In this document: positions 17,682 through 26,298 of the stretch, in pieces
Position numbering within the stretch: the first letter of the stretch is position 1
How the letters are laid out: the number at the start of each line of letters is the position of its first letter
DNA from: UMGS1251 sp036666555
Lineage (GTDB): Bacteria; Bacillota; Clostridia; Lachnospirales; Lachnospiraceae
DNA length: 64,000 nt
Reading direction: 5' to 3'
Assembly (NCBI GenBank): GCA_036666555.1
Contig: JAVWVS010000005.1
Span: 32,403-96,402, forward strand
Program-made: the position numbers and the translations under genes
The notes under the pieces: model-generated
Seen by the model: only the letters and a program-made list of their open reading frames with translations
Told to the model about the DNA's origin: nothing
Databases searched by the model: none

Positions 17682-18305
17682 GTGAAAATAGAAAAGTTTG
17701 TATTGGGAATGGTTGCAACCAATTGCTATGTAATGCAAAATGAAGAAACCAAAGAAGCAGTGCTAGTAGATCCGGCAGATTGTCCGGATTATTTAGTGAA
17801 TCATATTAAAAAAGAAGGATTGACCATTCGAGCTATCTTTCTTACCCATGGACATTTTGATCACATGACAGGGTTAAAAGAATGGCTTCAAGAAATAAAG
17901 GTTCCGGTATACATAGGGGAAGAAGAGAAAGAATTGTTGGCAGATCCTTTGTTAAATATGTCTGATGGAATGTATGAAGAGGGCTTTGGATTCACCGATG
18001 CCATCTTTTTAAAAGATGGTGAAAGTGTCAGTGCTGCCGGATTTTGTTTTCAAGTGATTCATACACCGGGGCATACCGTGGGTGGTTGCTGCTATTATGT
18101 GGAATCCGAGAAGATATTGTTTAGTGGAGACACATTATTTCGTCGTTCAGTGGGACGGTCGGATTTCCCTACGGGAGATGAAAAAGCATTGATGAGTTCT
18201 ATCAAAGACAAATTATTTGAGCTTCCACTGGAGACTTTTGTATATCCCGGACATCAAGGGGAAACCTCGATTCGGGAAGAAAAAAAGGCTTGGTGTCTAT
18301 TGTGA
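17682..18305 (+). CDS. MBL-fold metallohydrolase (glyoxalase II-like)
   Basis: 207 residues. The metal-binding set is complete: THGHFDHMTG (HxHxDH), HTPGHTVGG, FSGDTLF and the late YPGHQGE. This is the hydroxyacylglutathione hydrolase-like group, usually thioester hydrolases whose true substrate is rarely known. The start is GTG at 17682, six bases after relA ends. The C-terminus after the last histidine is short and basic (SIREEKKAWCLL) compared with the usual EN-P tail, possibly trimmed. Its TGA stop overlaps the GTG start of hemZ, implying coupled translation. Confidence 0.88.
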   Translation: MKIEKFVLGMVATNCYVMQNEETKEAVLVDPADCPDYLVNHIKKEGLTIRAIFLTHGHFDHMTGLKEWLQEIKVPVYIGEEEKELLADPLLNMSDGMYEEGFGFTDAIFLKDGESVSAAGFCFQVIHTPGHTVGGCCYYVESEKILFSGDTLFRRSVGRSDFPTGDEKALMSSIKDKLFELPLETFVYPGHQGETSIREEKKAWCLL

Positions 18306-19735
18306 TAAAATTAAATTTTAATAGTGGAAAATATACGTATGATGTATATCATATTGTGAAATCATTTTTGCCGGGAGCGGAAATTGCACAACAAATTAGT
18401 CCGGACCAGACGGAAGACATTCGAGTGGAAATGGATTCGGGAAAAGAATTTTCTATTTCAGAAGTGGAAAGCAAGCATGTACTGAATCTAAAACTGTATG
18501 AATGGTTATCGGAAATGACCGGGAAACAATTGACATGGGGAATCTTAACCGGTATTCGCCCCACTAAGATAGCGATGAAACAGTTGGAGGAAGGCATCAA
18601 GGAAGAGGAAATCCTGCAGTATTTGAAAGAGCACAATCGGGTCAGTGAGCAAAAAGCAAAGCTCTGTATTGATATTGCAAAATGTGAAAAAGCATTGCTG
18701 AAGCAGTTGGATTATGAGGAAGGCTACAGTCTTTATATTGGCATTCCATTTTGTCCTACGACCTGCAGTTATTGTTCTTTTACGTCTTATCCGATTGCAG
18801 CGTGGAAAAACCGGGTGGAAGAATATTTGGATGCCCTTTGTATAGAACTTACTTTTATAGGAACACTTGCCAAAGAAAAGCATAAAAAATTGAATACGAT
18901 TTATATTGGGGGAGGTACGCCCACTACGTTGGAGCCAAAACAATTAGACCGTCTGCTGTCTCATGTAGAGCATACTTTTTCTTATGAAAATTTGAAGGAA
19001 ATCACAGTAGAAGCAGGGCGTCCGGACAGCATTACGGCAGACAAGCTGGAGGTGCTTCGCAACCATCATATATCCAGAATTTCTATTAATCCTCAGTCCA
19101 TGCAACAAAAAACTCTAAATGTTATCGGCCGCAAACATACGGTAGAAGATATTAAACGAGTATATCAAATGGCACGGGAAAAAGGATTTGATAATATTAA
19201 TATGGATTTGATTGCAGGACTTCCAGGAGAGTGTGAAGCAGATATGGAAGATACCTTAAAACAAATCAAAGCGTTGGCGCCGGATAGCCTTACCGTACAT
19301 GCGCTTGCATTAAAGCGGGCATCTCGCATGGGACAGGAGCAAAAGCAGTCTATCACCGGCAACGGTAGAGATGAAAAAGAAATGGCAAAAGTTTTATCGA
19401 ATATGATTGATATGGCAGCAAAATGTGCTGAAGAAATGCAACTTTTTCCTTACTATATGTATCGCCAAAAAAATATTGCCGGTAATTTTGAAAATGTAGG
19501 ATATGCAAAAGAAGGAAAAGCCGGGATATACAACATTCTTATTATGGAAGAAAAGCAAACCATTGTGGCGGCCGGAGCGGGTGCCAGTACAAAACTGGTG
19601 CTTCCTAATAGACCGGAATATGCGGACAAGAATAAAAAAAGAATTGAACGTGTGGAAAATGTAAAAGATGTAGAACAATATATTTCACGTATTGATGAAA
19701 TGATAGAGCGAAAGGGAGAACTATTATGGCCTTAA
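18302..19735 (+). CDS. hemZ: Coproporphyrinogen dehydrogenase HemZ-type radical SAM protein
   Basis: About 477 residues. The N-terminal 145 residues are the HemZ-specific extension, followed by the radical SAM motif CPTTCSYC (near 150-157), IGGGTPTTL and the later INMDLIAGLPGE. HemZ/HemN-like enzymes use SAM radicals in oxygen-independent decarboxylation; the exact reaction in anaerobes without a full haem pathway is uncertain. The GTG at 18302 overlaps the previous stop as GTGA; an alternative TTG start lies four codons upstream. The stop overlaps the hisS start by ten bases. Confidence 0.88.
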   Translation: MIKLNFNSGKYTYDVYHIVKSFLPGAEIAQQISPDQTEDIRVEMDSGKEFSISEVESKHVLNLKLYEWLSEMTGKQLTWGILTGIRPTKIAMKQLEEGIKEEEILQYLKEHNRVSEQKAKLCIDIAKCEKALLKQLDYEEGYSLYIGIPFCPTTCSYCSFTSYPIAAWKNRVEEYLDALCIELTFIGTLAKEKHKKLNTIYIGGGTPTTLEPKQLDRLLSHVEHTFSYENLKEITVEAGRPDSITADKLEVLRNHHISRISINPQSMQQKTLNVIGRKHTVEDIKRVYQMAREKGFDNINMDLIAGLPGECEADMEDTLKQIKALAPDSLTVHALALKRASRMGQEQKQSITGNGRDEKEMAKVLSNMIDMAAKCAEEMQLFPYYMYRQKNIAGNFENVGYAKEGKAGIYNILIMEEKQTIVAAGAGASTKLVLPNRPEYADKNKKRIERVENVKDVEQYISRIDEMIERKGELLWP

Positions 19736-20991
19736 AGAAAACACCGGTTACCGGCATGAAAGATATGATGCCAAAGGAAATGGAAATTCGAGACTATGTA
19801 ATTCAATTAATCAAAGAAACTTATGGAACGTTTGGATTTTCTTCTATGGAAACCCCATGCGTGGAACATCTGGAAAACCTGAGCAGCAAGCAGGGTGGCG
19901 AGAATGAAAAACTGATTTTCAAAATTTTAAAGCGTGGGGAAAAACTGAAATTAGACACGGCACAGACGGAAAGCGATGTGGCAGACAGCGGTCTTCGTTA
20001 TGATCTTACCGTTCCACTTTCCAGATATTATGCCAATCATGCCAATGAACTGCCATCTCCCTTCAAAGCACTGCAGATGGGAAATGTATGGAGAGCAGAC
20101 CGACCACAAAGAGGACGGTTTCGTCAGTTTATGCAATGTGACATTGATATTTTAGGGGAACCAGGCAATCTGGCGGAAATTGAATTGATTTTAGCAACTT
20201 CTACACTGCTTGGAAAGTTGGAATTTCAAAATTTCACCATTCGAATCAATGACCGCAAGATATTAAAAGCGATGGCAGCTTACAGCGGATTTGAGGAAAA
20301 AGATTACGATACGGTTTTTATTATTCTGGATAAAATGGATAAAATAGGAATGGATGGGGTTGCGAAAGAACTGGAAGACAGCGGATATGCCCAAGAATCG
20401 GTGGAGCAATACTTGCAGTTATTTCAAGAAATCACCGGAGATGTAGCAGGCGTTCGTTACTGTAAAGAAAAATTGGATGGATATCTGGATGCCTCTACGG
20501 CAGACAGTCTGGAAATGATTATTTCCAGTGTAGACAGTGCGAAAGAGGCTGATTTTCAAATTTGTTTTGATCCTACACTGGTACGTGGAATGTCTTATTA
20601 TACAGGTACTATTTTTGAAATTGCCATGGATGAGTTCGGTGGTTCTGTAGGTGGTGGTGGACGCTATGATGAAATGATAGGAAAATTTACAGGGCAGGAA
20701 ACTTGTGCGTGTGGCTTTTCTATTGGATTTGAGCGTATTGTCATGCTACTTTTGGAACGTGGATTTACGGTGCCTAAAACAGGAAACAAAAAAGCATTTT
20801 TGATTGAAAAAGGAATGAAAACAGATGGCATGCTACAGGTATTAAGCTTGGCAAAGGAAGAAAGGCAGGCAGGAAAACAAGTTATGCTTGTGAATATGAA
20901 AAAGAATAAAAAGTTTCAAAAGGAACAGTTGATGGCAGAAGGATATGAAGATATCACAGAATGTTATTGCGATTCCATAGAGCAGAGATAA
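19726..20991 (+). CDS. hisS: Histidine-tRNA ligase
   Basis: 421 residues. Class II synthetase motifs are visible: the N-terminal KTPVTGMKDMMPKE, motif 2 NVWRADRPQRGRFRQF, the histidine-specific LVRGMSYYTGTIFE, and motif 3 SIGFERIVMLL. The C-terminal anticodon-binding domain starts near 325. It overlaps hemZ by ten bases and is followed 21 bases later by aspS, the usual hisS-aspS pair of Firmicutes. Confidence 0.96.
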   Translation: MALKKTPVTGMKDMMPKEMEIRDYVIQLIKETYGTFGFSSMETPCVEHLENLSSKQGGENEKLIFKILKRGEKLKLDTAQTESDVADSGLRYDLTVPLSRYYANHANELPSPFKALQMGNVWRADRPQRGRFRQFMQCDIDILGEPGNLAEIELILATSTLLGKLEFQNFTIRINDRKILKAMAAYSGFEEKDYDTVFIILDKMDKIGMDGVAKELEDSGYAQESVEQYLQLFQEITGDVAGVRYCKEKLDGYLDASTADSLEMIISSVDSAKEADFQICFDPTLVRGMSYYTGTIFEIAMDEFGGSVGGGGRYDEMIGKFTGQETCACGFSIGFERIVMLLLERGFTVPKTGNKKAFLIEKGMKTDGMLQVLSLAKEERQAGKQVMLVNMKKNKKFQKEQLMAEGYEDITECYCDSIEQR

Positions 20992-21012
20992 AAATAGATG
21001 GAGGAAAAGGAA

Positions 21013-22797
21013 ATGGCAGAATCAATGCAAGGATGGAAAAGAACACATAGATGTGGGGAATTATCCGCTGCAGATATAGGCAAAGAAGAAATTGTGATGG
21101 GATGGGTGCAAAAAAACAGAAACAAGGGCGGGATTGTCTTTGTTGATTTACGTGACCGCTCCGGTCTTTTGCAACTGATATTTGAAAATGAAAGTGTAGA
21201 CGAAATGGATTTTGAGCAGGCCGGAAAGCTTAGAAGTGAATTTGTGATTGCTGCAAGAGGTGTGGTAGAAGCACGTTCCGGAGCAGTCAATGAACACTTG
21301 GCAACCGGAGAGATTGAAGTGAGAGTCAAAGAACTCCGGGTGCTGTCCGAATCAGAAACACCCCCATTTCCCATTGAAGAAGACAGTAAAACCAAAGAAG
21401 AACTTCGTTTGAAATATCGATACTTAGATCTTCGCAGACCGGATTTACAACGAAATCTAATCATGAGAAGTAAGGTGGCAACTTTAACCAGACTGTTTTT
21501 GGCAGAGGAAGGGTTTTTAGAGATTGAGACCCCCATGCTTATTAAGAGTACACCGGAAGGTGCTAGGGATTATCTGGTACCAAGCCGTATCCATCAAGGT
21601 GAGTTCTATGCGCTTCCTCAGTCACCACAGATTTTCAAGCAGTTATTAATGTGCTCAGGATATGACCGCTATTTTCAATTGGTAAAATGTTTCCGTGATG
21701 AAGATTTGCGTGCAGACCGTCAACCGGAATTTACCCAAATTGATATGGAATTATCCTTTGTAGATGTAGATGATGTGATTGATGTGAATGAACGATTACT
21801 AGCCAGAATATTTAAGGAAATACTTGGAGTAGACGTTGCACTTCCCATTCAGAGAATGACCTGGCAAGACGCTATGGATCGTTTTGGTTCTGATAAACCA
21901 GACCTTCGTTTTGGAATGGAATTAGTCAACGTGACGGAAGTAGTAAAAGAATGTGAATTTGCAGTATTTAAAGGAGCCATTGCAAATGGTGGTACAGTTC
22001 GTGGAATCAATGCCAAAGGACAAGGAGCAATGCCACGCAAGAAAATCGACAAACTGGTAGATTTTGCGAAGGATTTCGGAGCAAAAGGATTGGCGTATAT
22101 TGCAATCAATGACGACCTAACCGTGAAATCTTCTTTTGCAAAATTTATGACAGAAGAGGAAATGAAAGTGTTGATACAGTCCATGGACGCAGAAGCAGGA
22201 GATTTGCTTTTATTTGCAGCAGATCAAAACAAGGTGGTTTGGGATGTCCTTGGCAATCTCCGTTTGGAAATCGCCAGACAGATGGAATTGTTAAATAAAA
22301 GCGATTACCGCTTCTTGTGGGTGACAGAATTTCCGTTACTAGAGTGGAGTGAAGAGCAGAACCGCTTTACAGCTATGCACCATCCATTTACAATGCCTAT
22401 GGAAGAAGACCTTCCGTATATTGACACCAATCCCGGAAAAGTGCGGGCAAAAGCATATGATATTGTATTAAATGGAACCGAGTTAGGTGGCGGAAGTGTA
22501 CGTATCTTCCAGAATGATATTCAGGAAAAAATGTTTGAAGTACTGGGATTTACAAAAGAGAAGGCATATGAACAGTTCGGATATCTATTGGAGGCGTTTA
22601 AATACGGCGTACCGCCACATGCAGGTCTTGCTTATGGATTAGATAGACTACTGATGTTAATGACTCAGGAAGACAGTATTCGAGACGTGATTGCCTTCCC
22701 GAAGGTGAAAGATGCTTCTTGCCTTATGTCAGAAGCTCCCAATGTGGTAGATGAAAAACAGTTGGGTGAATTAGGATTGAAAATCGAACGATCATAG
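21013..22797 (+). CDS. aspS: Aspartate-tRNA ligase
   Basis: About 594 residues. An OB-fold anticodon domain (about 10-105, with GWVQKNRNKGGIVFVDLRDR) precedes the class II core with RYLDLRRPDLQ, the motif 2 region CFRDEDLRADRQPEFTQID, the bacterial GAD insertion (about 290-410), and motif 3 GLAYGLDRLLML. The ATG at 21013 follows GGAGGAAAAGG; an ATG at 20998 lacks a ribosome site. Whether it also charges tRNA-Asn cannot be decided here. A strong terminator closes the operon. Confidence 0.96.
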   Translation: MAESMQGWKRTHRCGELSAADIGKEEIVMGWVQKNRNKGGIVFVDLRDRSGLLQLIFENESVDEMDFEQAGKLRSEFVIAARGVVEARSGAVNEHLATGEIEVRVKELRVLSESETPPFPIEEDSKTKEELRLKYRYLDLRRPDLQRNLIMRSKVATLTRLFLAEEGFLEIETPMLIKSTPEGARDYLVPSRIHQGEFYALPQSPQIFKQLLMCSGYDRYFQLVKCFRDEDLRADRQPEFTQIDMELSFVDVDDVIDVNERLLARIFKEILGVDVALPIQRMTWQDAMDRFGSDKPDLRFGMELVNVTEVVKECEFAVFKGAIANGGTVRGINAKGQGAMPRKKIDKLVDFAKDFGAKGLAYIAINDDLTVKSSFAKFMTEEEMKVLIQSMDAEAGDLLLFAADQNKVVWDVLGNLRLEIARQMELLNKSDYRFLWVTEFPLLEWSEEQNRFTAMHHPFTMPMEEDLPYIDTNPGKVRAKAYDIVLNGTELGGGSVRIFQNDIQEKMFEVLGFTKEKAYEQFGYLLEAFKYGVPPHAGLAYGLDRLLMLMTQEDSIRDVIAFPKVKDASCLMSEAPNVVDEKQLGELGLKIERS

Positions 22798-22804
22798 AAA
22801 TCAG

Positions 22805-22850
22805 AAAAGAATCGCCCTTTCCTTTAGAGAAAAAGTGGCGATTCTTTTTT
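22805..22850 (+). terminator. Intrinsic terminator after aspS
   Basis: AAAAGAATCGCC and GGCGATTCTTTTTT form a stable stem followed by a T-run. It ends the recJ-to-aspS transcription unit. Confidence 0.9.
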
Positions 22851-22862
22851 GGTTTGTGAAAT

Positions 22863-22903
22863 AAAAAAGATATTGAATGAGTAAAACTCATCCAATATCT
22901 TTT
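22863..22903 (-). terminator. Intrinsic terminator of the cold-shock gene
   Basis: On the minus strand AAAAGATATTGGATGAG pairs with CTCATTCAATATCTTTTTT around a short TTTTA loop, with a U-run at the end. It lies just past the cold-shock gene stop. Confidence 0.85.
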
Positions 22904-22915
22904 AAAAGTCAAAGA

Positions 22916-23119
22916 CTAAGCGATGCAAACATTTACTGCTTGTTGTCCACGAGCGCCATCTGTAATATCAAATGTAACTGCTTGGCCATCATCTAAAGAT
23001 TTGAAACCATCTGTTGCGATTCCAGAGAAATGTACAAATATGTCTTCTCCACCTTCGTCGTTAGTAATGAAACCAAATCCCTTTTGAGCGTTAAACCATT
23101 TTACTGTACCTTTATTCAT
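22916..23119 (-). CDS. cspA: Cold-shock-domain RNA chaperone
   Basis: 67 residues, full length. RNP1 (KGFGFI) and RNP2 (DIFVHF) are intact in MNKGTVKWFNAQKGFGFI and EDIFVHFSGI. These proteins bind single-stranded RNA and melt secondary structure, often strongly induced on cold shock. The ribosome site TAGGAGG is excellent. The mRNA leader is long, about 120 bases from the promoter at 23250-23278, and holds a 13-bp hairpin, as expected for temperature-responsive csp mRNAs. The number of csp paralogues in the genome is unknown, so the letter in the symbol is nominal. Confidence 0.93.
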   Translation of the reverse strand: MNKGTVKWFNAQKGFGFITNDEGGEDIFVHFSGIATDGFKSLDDGQAVTFDITDGARGQQAVNVCIA

Positions 23120-23170
23120 GAAAGATACCTCCTAATTTTTATTATATTACTGGAAAAAAATAAAAAATCA

Positions 23171-23217
23171 CATATTTTTGTAAATCGTTAAATCGAATAA
23201 TGACTTACAAAAATATG
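23171..23217 (-). promoter_or_regulatory. AU-rich hairpin in the csp leader
   Basis: CATATTTTTGTAA (23171-23183) and TTACAAAAATATG (23205-23217) are perfect 13-bp complements around a 21-base loop. The hairpin lies between the csp promoter and the ribosome site. A role in temperature control is inferred; it has no downstream U-run of its own. Confidence 0.55.
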
Positions 23218-23249
23218 CGAAATCAAAATCTTATTCAGAATACTTGCTA

Positions 23250-23278
23250 AGCATAACATGGAAGTATGGGGATGTCAA
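23250..23278 (-). promoter_or_regulatory. Promoter of the csp gene
   Basis: On the minus strand, -35 TTGACA (complement of 23273-23278), 17-bp spacer, -10 TATGCT (complement of 23250-23255). Confidence 0.7.
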
Positions 23279-23329
23279 CGTAATTATCAAATTCTTTTCT
23301 AGTATATGATTTGGCACCTGTTTCTATAA

Positions 23330-23366
23330 AAAATAAGGCTTTCCGAATTTCGGAAAGCCTTATTTT
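23330..23366 (-). terminator. Terminator of tRNA-Gly
   Basis: AAAATAAGGCTTTCCGAA and TTCGGAAAGCCTTATTTT are nearly perfect complements with a one-base loop centre, and the minus-strand transcript ends in a U-run. It begins six bases past the tRNA 3' end. Confidence 0.9.
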
Positions 23367-23371
23367 GTGAG

Positions 23372-23444
23372 AGCGTGAGACGGGATTCGAACCCGCGACC
23401 CCGACCTTGGCAAGGTCGTACTCTACCAACTGAGCCACTCACGC
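23372..23444 (-). tRNA. tRNA-Gly (anticodon GCC)
   Basis: Read on the minus strand: 7-bp acceptor stem GCGTGAG/CTCACGC, D-arm GCTC/GAGT, anticodon stem CGACC/GGTCG with loop TTGCCAA (anticodon GCC), and T-arm GCGGG TTCGAAT CCCGT. The discriminator is T and CCA is not encoded, so it must be added after processing. It is a single tRNA with its own promoter and terminator. Confidence 0.96.
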
Positions 23445-23485
23445 ACTGAATGTGATACCGTTCTGTGCCAACCAGAACAATAACT

Positions 23486-23514
23486 AATATACTATATGAA
23501 AAGAATTTTGTCAA
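23486..23514 (-). promoter_or_regulatory. Promoter of tRNA-Gly
   Basis: On the minus strand, -35 TTGACA (complement of 23509-23514), 17-bp spacer, -10 TATATT (complement of 23486-23491). The start would fall about 35 bases before the mature tRNA. Confidence 0.8.
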
Positions 23515-23594
23515 CTGATTTTTGAAAAAAGTTGTGTCTTTGTTTCACACATTTATAATAAAAGCAGGTCTCTTGTATCCTCAAAGAAATTCCC

Positions 23595-23623
23595 TTGAAG
23601 ATTACGGTGAAACTGAGTATAAT
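23595..23623 (+). promoter_or_regulatory. Promoter of the LUD-domain gene
   Basis: -35 TTGAAG (23595-23600), 17-bp spacer, -10 TATAAT (23618-23623). Another TATAAT with a weaker -35 lies about 70 bases upstream. Confidence 0.65.
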
Positions 23624-23672
23624 AATACTAATTCTTGTTAACAGCATATGATGATTCAGACTAGGAGGCAAT

Positions 23673-24314
23673 ATGAATATGAATCCAAAGAAAGAAGCTT
23701 ATAAAAAAATGGCAGCTACAATCATTTCCAATCTTGAGAAAAGAAATATGGAAGGATATTATTGTGAGGATAGCAGTAGTGTAGTGCAGACTGCAATTGG
23801 ACTGATGGAAGAAGGAACCACAGTAAGCTGGGGTGGATCAGAGACACTGAAAGAATGTGGAATGCTGGAAGCATTGCAAAACTTAGATTTTGAACTGATT
23901 GACCGAAATACAGCGAAGACAGAGGAAGAAAAAAGTGCAATTTATCAGCGGACGGTAGGAGCGGATTATTTTTTCATGAGTTCCAATGCGATTACGATTG
24001 ATGGGGAATTGGTCAACATCGATGGTAATGGGAACCGCGTAGCATGTTTGATTCATGGACCGAAACATGTTATTTTGATAGTAGGGATGAACAAAGTGGT
24101 GTCGGATGTAGCCAATGGTATGACACGGATACGTAATATGGCAACCCCTGCTAATGCAGCAAGACTGGGAACGAAAACCCCATGTCAAAAGACGGGATGC
24201 TGTGGGAACTGTTTGTCACCGGATTGCATGTGCTGTGAAGTGGTGATTACAAGAAAATCAAGACATGAAGGCAGAATCAAAGTCATTTTAGTTGGAGAAG
24301 AACTGGGATATTAG
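23673..24314 (+). CDS. LUD-domain (lactate utilization-like) protein
   Basis: 213 residues. The fold is that of LutC/LUD (formerly DUF162) proteins, shown by TVSWGGSETLKECGM, VGADYFFMSSNAITIDGELVNIDGNGNRV and the VIGMNKVV-like strand. The C-terminal CQKTGCCGNCLSPDCMCC cluster has seven cysteines, more than is usual for the family tail, and could bind a metal or iron-sulfur cluster. LutC proteins act with LutA and LutB in lactate oxidation, but neither is adjacent, so the stand-alone function is unclear. The ribosome site AGGAGG is good. hom follows 20 bases later. Confidence 0.85.
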   Translation: MNMNPKKEAYKKMAATIISNLEKRNMEGYYCEDSSSVVQTAIGLMEEGTTVSWGGSETLKECGMLEALQNLDFELIDRNTAKTEEEKSAIYQRTVGADYFFMSSNAITIDGELVNIDGNGNRVACLIHGPKHVILIVGMNKVVSDVANGMTRIRNMATPANAARLGTKTPCQKTGCCGNCLSPDCMCCEVVITRKSRHEGRIKVILVGEELGY

Positions 24315-24334
24315 GAAAGAATGAGGGGGAATTT

Positions 24335-25624
24335 ATGGAACATACGAAAACAATCAAAATAGCACTGCTTGGCATGGGAACGGTAGGCACCGGTGTGTAT
24401 AAGCTAATTCAAAGACAGGCAAAGGCTATGATATATAAGGCCGATGCAAAATTAGAAATCATAGCAATTTTAGTACATGATAAAGAAAAAGTCAGAGATG
24501 GTGTGGACAGCTCATTGATTACAGACAATTGGAATGATATTATTCAAAATGATGAAATCGACATTGTCATTGAAGTGATGGGTGGAATTGAACCAGCGAA
24601 AACAATGATTTTGGAAGCACTCTATGCAGGGAAAAATGTAGTGACAGCGAATAAGGATTTAATTGCAGAGCACGGGAAAGAGCTTTTGGATGCAGCAGAA
24701 GAAAATCATAAGGATTTTCTGTTTGAGGCGGCAGTTGCTGGCGGAATTCCCATTATTCGACCATTAAAACAGTGCTTGGCAGGGAATGAGATTTCGAAAG
24801 TGGTTGGAATTGTAAATGGAACTACGAATTATATTTTGACCAAGATGTTTGAAGAGGAAATGGAATTTGAAGAAGCACTGGAGGGGGCCACGGTTCGTGG
24901 TTATGCAGAAGCAGATCCCACTGCAGATATTGAAGGCTACGATGCAGGACGTAAAATGGCGATTATGGCATCGGTAGCTTTTCATTCCCGGGTGGTATTA
25001 AGTGATGTCCATATTGAGGGAATTACGAAAATTTCAGCGAAGGATGTGCGATGTGCAAAACAATTTGACAGCGTGATTAAGTTGTTAGGAGTTGCAAGTA
25101 ATACGGCAGAGGGAATCGAAGTTGCGGTTTATCCTATGTTATTATCCAATACCCACCCATTGGCGGCGGTACGTGGCTCTTTTAATGCGGTGTTCGTTAA
25201 TGGAGATGCAGTAGGAGACGCTATGTTTTATGGAAAAGGCGCTGGAGAACTGCCTACAGCCAGCGCCATCTTAGGAGATGTGATTGATGTTGCAAGAAAT
25301 ATTTCTTATGATTGCAATGGACGCATTAGTTGTACCTGCTATAAGAATCTAAAGGTAAAACCAATTGGTGAGGTAGAAAACAAATACTTTTTGAGGATGA
25401 AAGTGTCAGACCGTCCCGGTGTGCTTGCTCAAATTGCAAAAGTATTAGGAGATCACGGAGTAAGCATTAGTAAAGTGACGCAAAAGGCGGAAAATATGCA
25501 ATGTGCGGAATTGGTCATTATTACGGACAATGTAAAAGAACACCATGTGGAAGAAGCATTATCCGTTTTTCGGGAAATGTCGATTGTAAAAGAAATTAGC
25601 AGTATGATACGGGTATATGAATAA
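24335..25624 (+). CDS. hom: Homoserine dehydrogenase
   Basis: 429 residues. NAD(P)-binding loop LGMGTVGTGVYKL at the N-terminus, catalytic-domain motifs VTANKDLIAEHG and VNGTTNYILTKM, GYAEADPTADIEGYDAGRK, and a C-terminal ACT domain (about 350-429, FLRMKVSDRPGVLAQIAKVL) for feedback control. It reduces aspartate semialdehyde to homoserine for threonine and methionine synthesis. No riboswitch or T-box is seen upstream. The stop is seven bases from the stop of the convergent lipoprotein gene. Confidence 0.95.
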   Translation: MEHTKTIKIALLGMGTVGTGVYKLIQRQAKAMIYKADAKLEIIAILVHDKEKVRDGVDSSLITDNWNDIIQNDEIDIVIEVMGGIEPAKTMILEALYAGKNVVTANKDLIAEHGKELLDAAEENHKDFLFEAAVAGGIPIIRPLKQCLAGNEISKVVGIVNGTTNYILTKMFEEEMEFEEALEGATVRGYAEADPTADIEGYDAGRKMAIMASVAFHSRVVLSDVHIEGITKISAKDVRCAKQFDSVIKLLGVASNTAEGIEVAVYPMLLSNTHPLAAVRGSFNAVFVNGDAVGDAMFYGKGAGELPTASAILGDVIDVARNISYDCNGRISCTCYKNLKVKPIGEVENKYFLRMKVSDRPGVLAQIAKVLGDHGVSISKVTQKAENMQCAELVIITDNVKEHHVEEALSVFREMSIVKEISSMIRVYE

Positions 25625-25639
25625 GGAATTTTTATTCAT
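25617..25639. terminator. Small hairpin covering two convergent stop codons
   Basis: ATGAATAA and TTATTCAT pair perfectly over 8 bp around a 7-base loop and contain the stop codons of hom and of the convergent lipoprotein gene. AT-rich and short, so only a weak bidirectional terminator at best. Confidence 0.3.
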
Positions 25640-26132
25640 CTATGCGAAATCTGGTTTTTAGGTCATTGGCTGCAAGGGGAAGTTGCTCTTGCAGTGCCTT
25701 TGCGTCTCGTTCTTGAATCTTATAATCGGTGTAGCTAAGCAGTTCTTTTTGATATTGTAGCTGTAAATTGTCATCATAGGCATCAATGTTATGATGCAGT
25801 TGCTTTAATTGGTTTTTGAAAGAAAAATACTGCTCCATGCGGGCGTGCTCGGATTCTGCCGGCGTGGCTTCTTTTAGCTTCTGCAGTGTTCTGTGGACAG
25901 AAGCGGTCAATCCCTCCATGTTGTTGTTGGAGGAGGTGCGATGGGTGGAAACAGAGTTGCTGGTTTCATTTGCTTTTGCTTTGGAAACTTCGGTTTCCAG
26001 AGTTTCTACACTGGCTTCTAGTTGTTTTACTTTTTTTTCAAGGGCGAGGATGGTATCTGTATTTTTGCTTTGACAACCGGAACATACAAGAATGCCAAAG
26101 AGGAAGCATACGAGAATCGGTAATCTCTTCAC
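25632..26132 (-). CDS. Putative lipoprotein with coiled coil
   Basis: 166 residues. A short basic start and hydrophobic core end in the lipobox LVCSGC, so Cys20 should be lipid-modified and the protein anchored outside the membrane. Residues about 28-55 form a leucine-heptad coiled coil (LALEKKVKQLEASVETLETE), followed by a Ser/Asn-rich linker and a helical domain. I do not recognise a named family. The start is GTG with AAAGGAG eleven bases upstream. It is monocistronic and convergent with hom. Confidence 0.7.
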   Translation of the reverse strand: MKRLPILVCFLFGILVCSGCQSKNTDTILALEKKVKQLEASVETLETEVSKAKANETSNSVSTHRTSSNNNMEGLTASVHRTLQKLKEATPAESEHARMEQYFSFKNQLKQLHHNIDAYDDNLQLQYQKELLSYTDYKIQERDAKALQEQLPLAANDLKTRFRIDE

Positions 26133-26298
26133 AGGTATGTCAGCTCCTTTCTATTATTTTAAATAGTTTCATCATTTTGTAATCTACTGTCTATCATGGA
26201 CAAAATTTAAAATTTCAAACCCTAAAAATTTAGAAAATAAAAATCAAGCAAGGGAATTTATATAGCGAAGAAATAGAAAAAAAGAAAGGGGATACCAC

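Noticed and set aside
22863..22903. Palindrome considered as a REP or attachment site
   Set aside because: Its position just past the csp stop and the U-run on the minus strand make a terminator the simpler reading.
23247..23514. Minus-strand open frames of 63 and 71 residues
   Set aside because: They translate the tRNA-Gly gene and its terminator; there is no protein signature.
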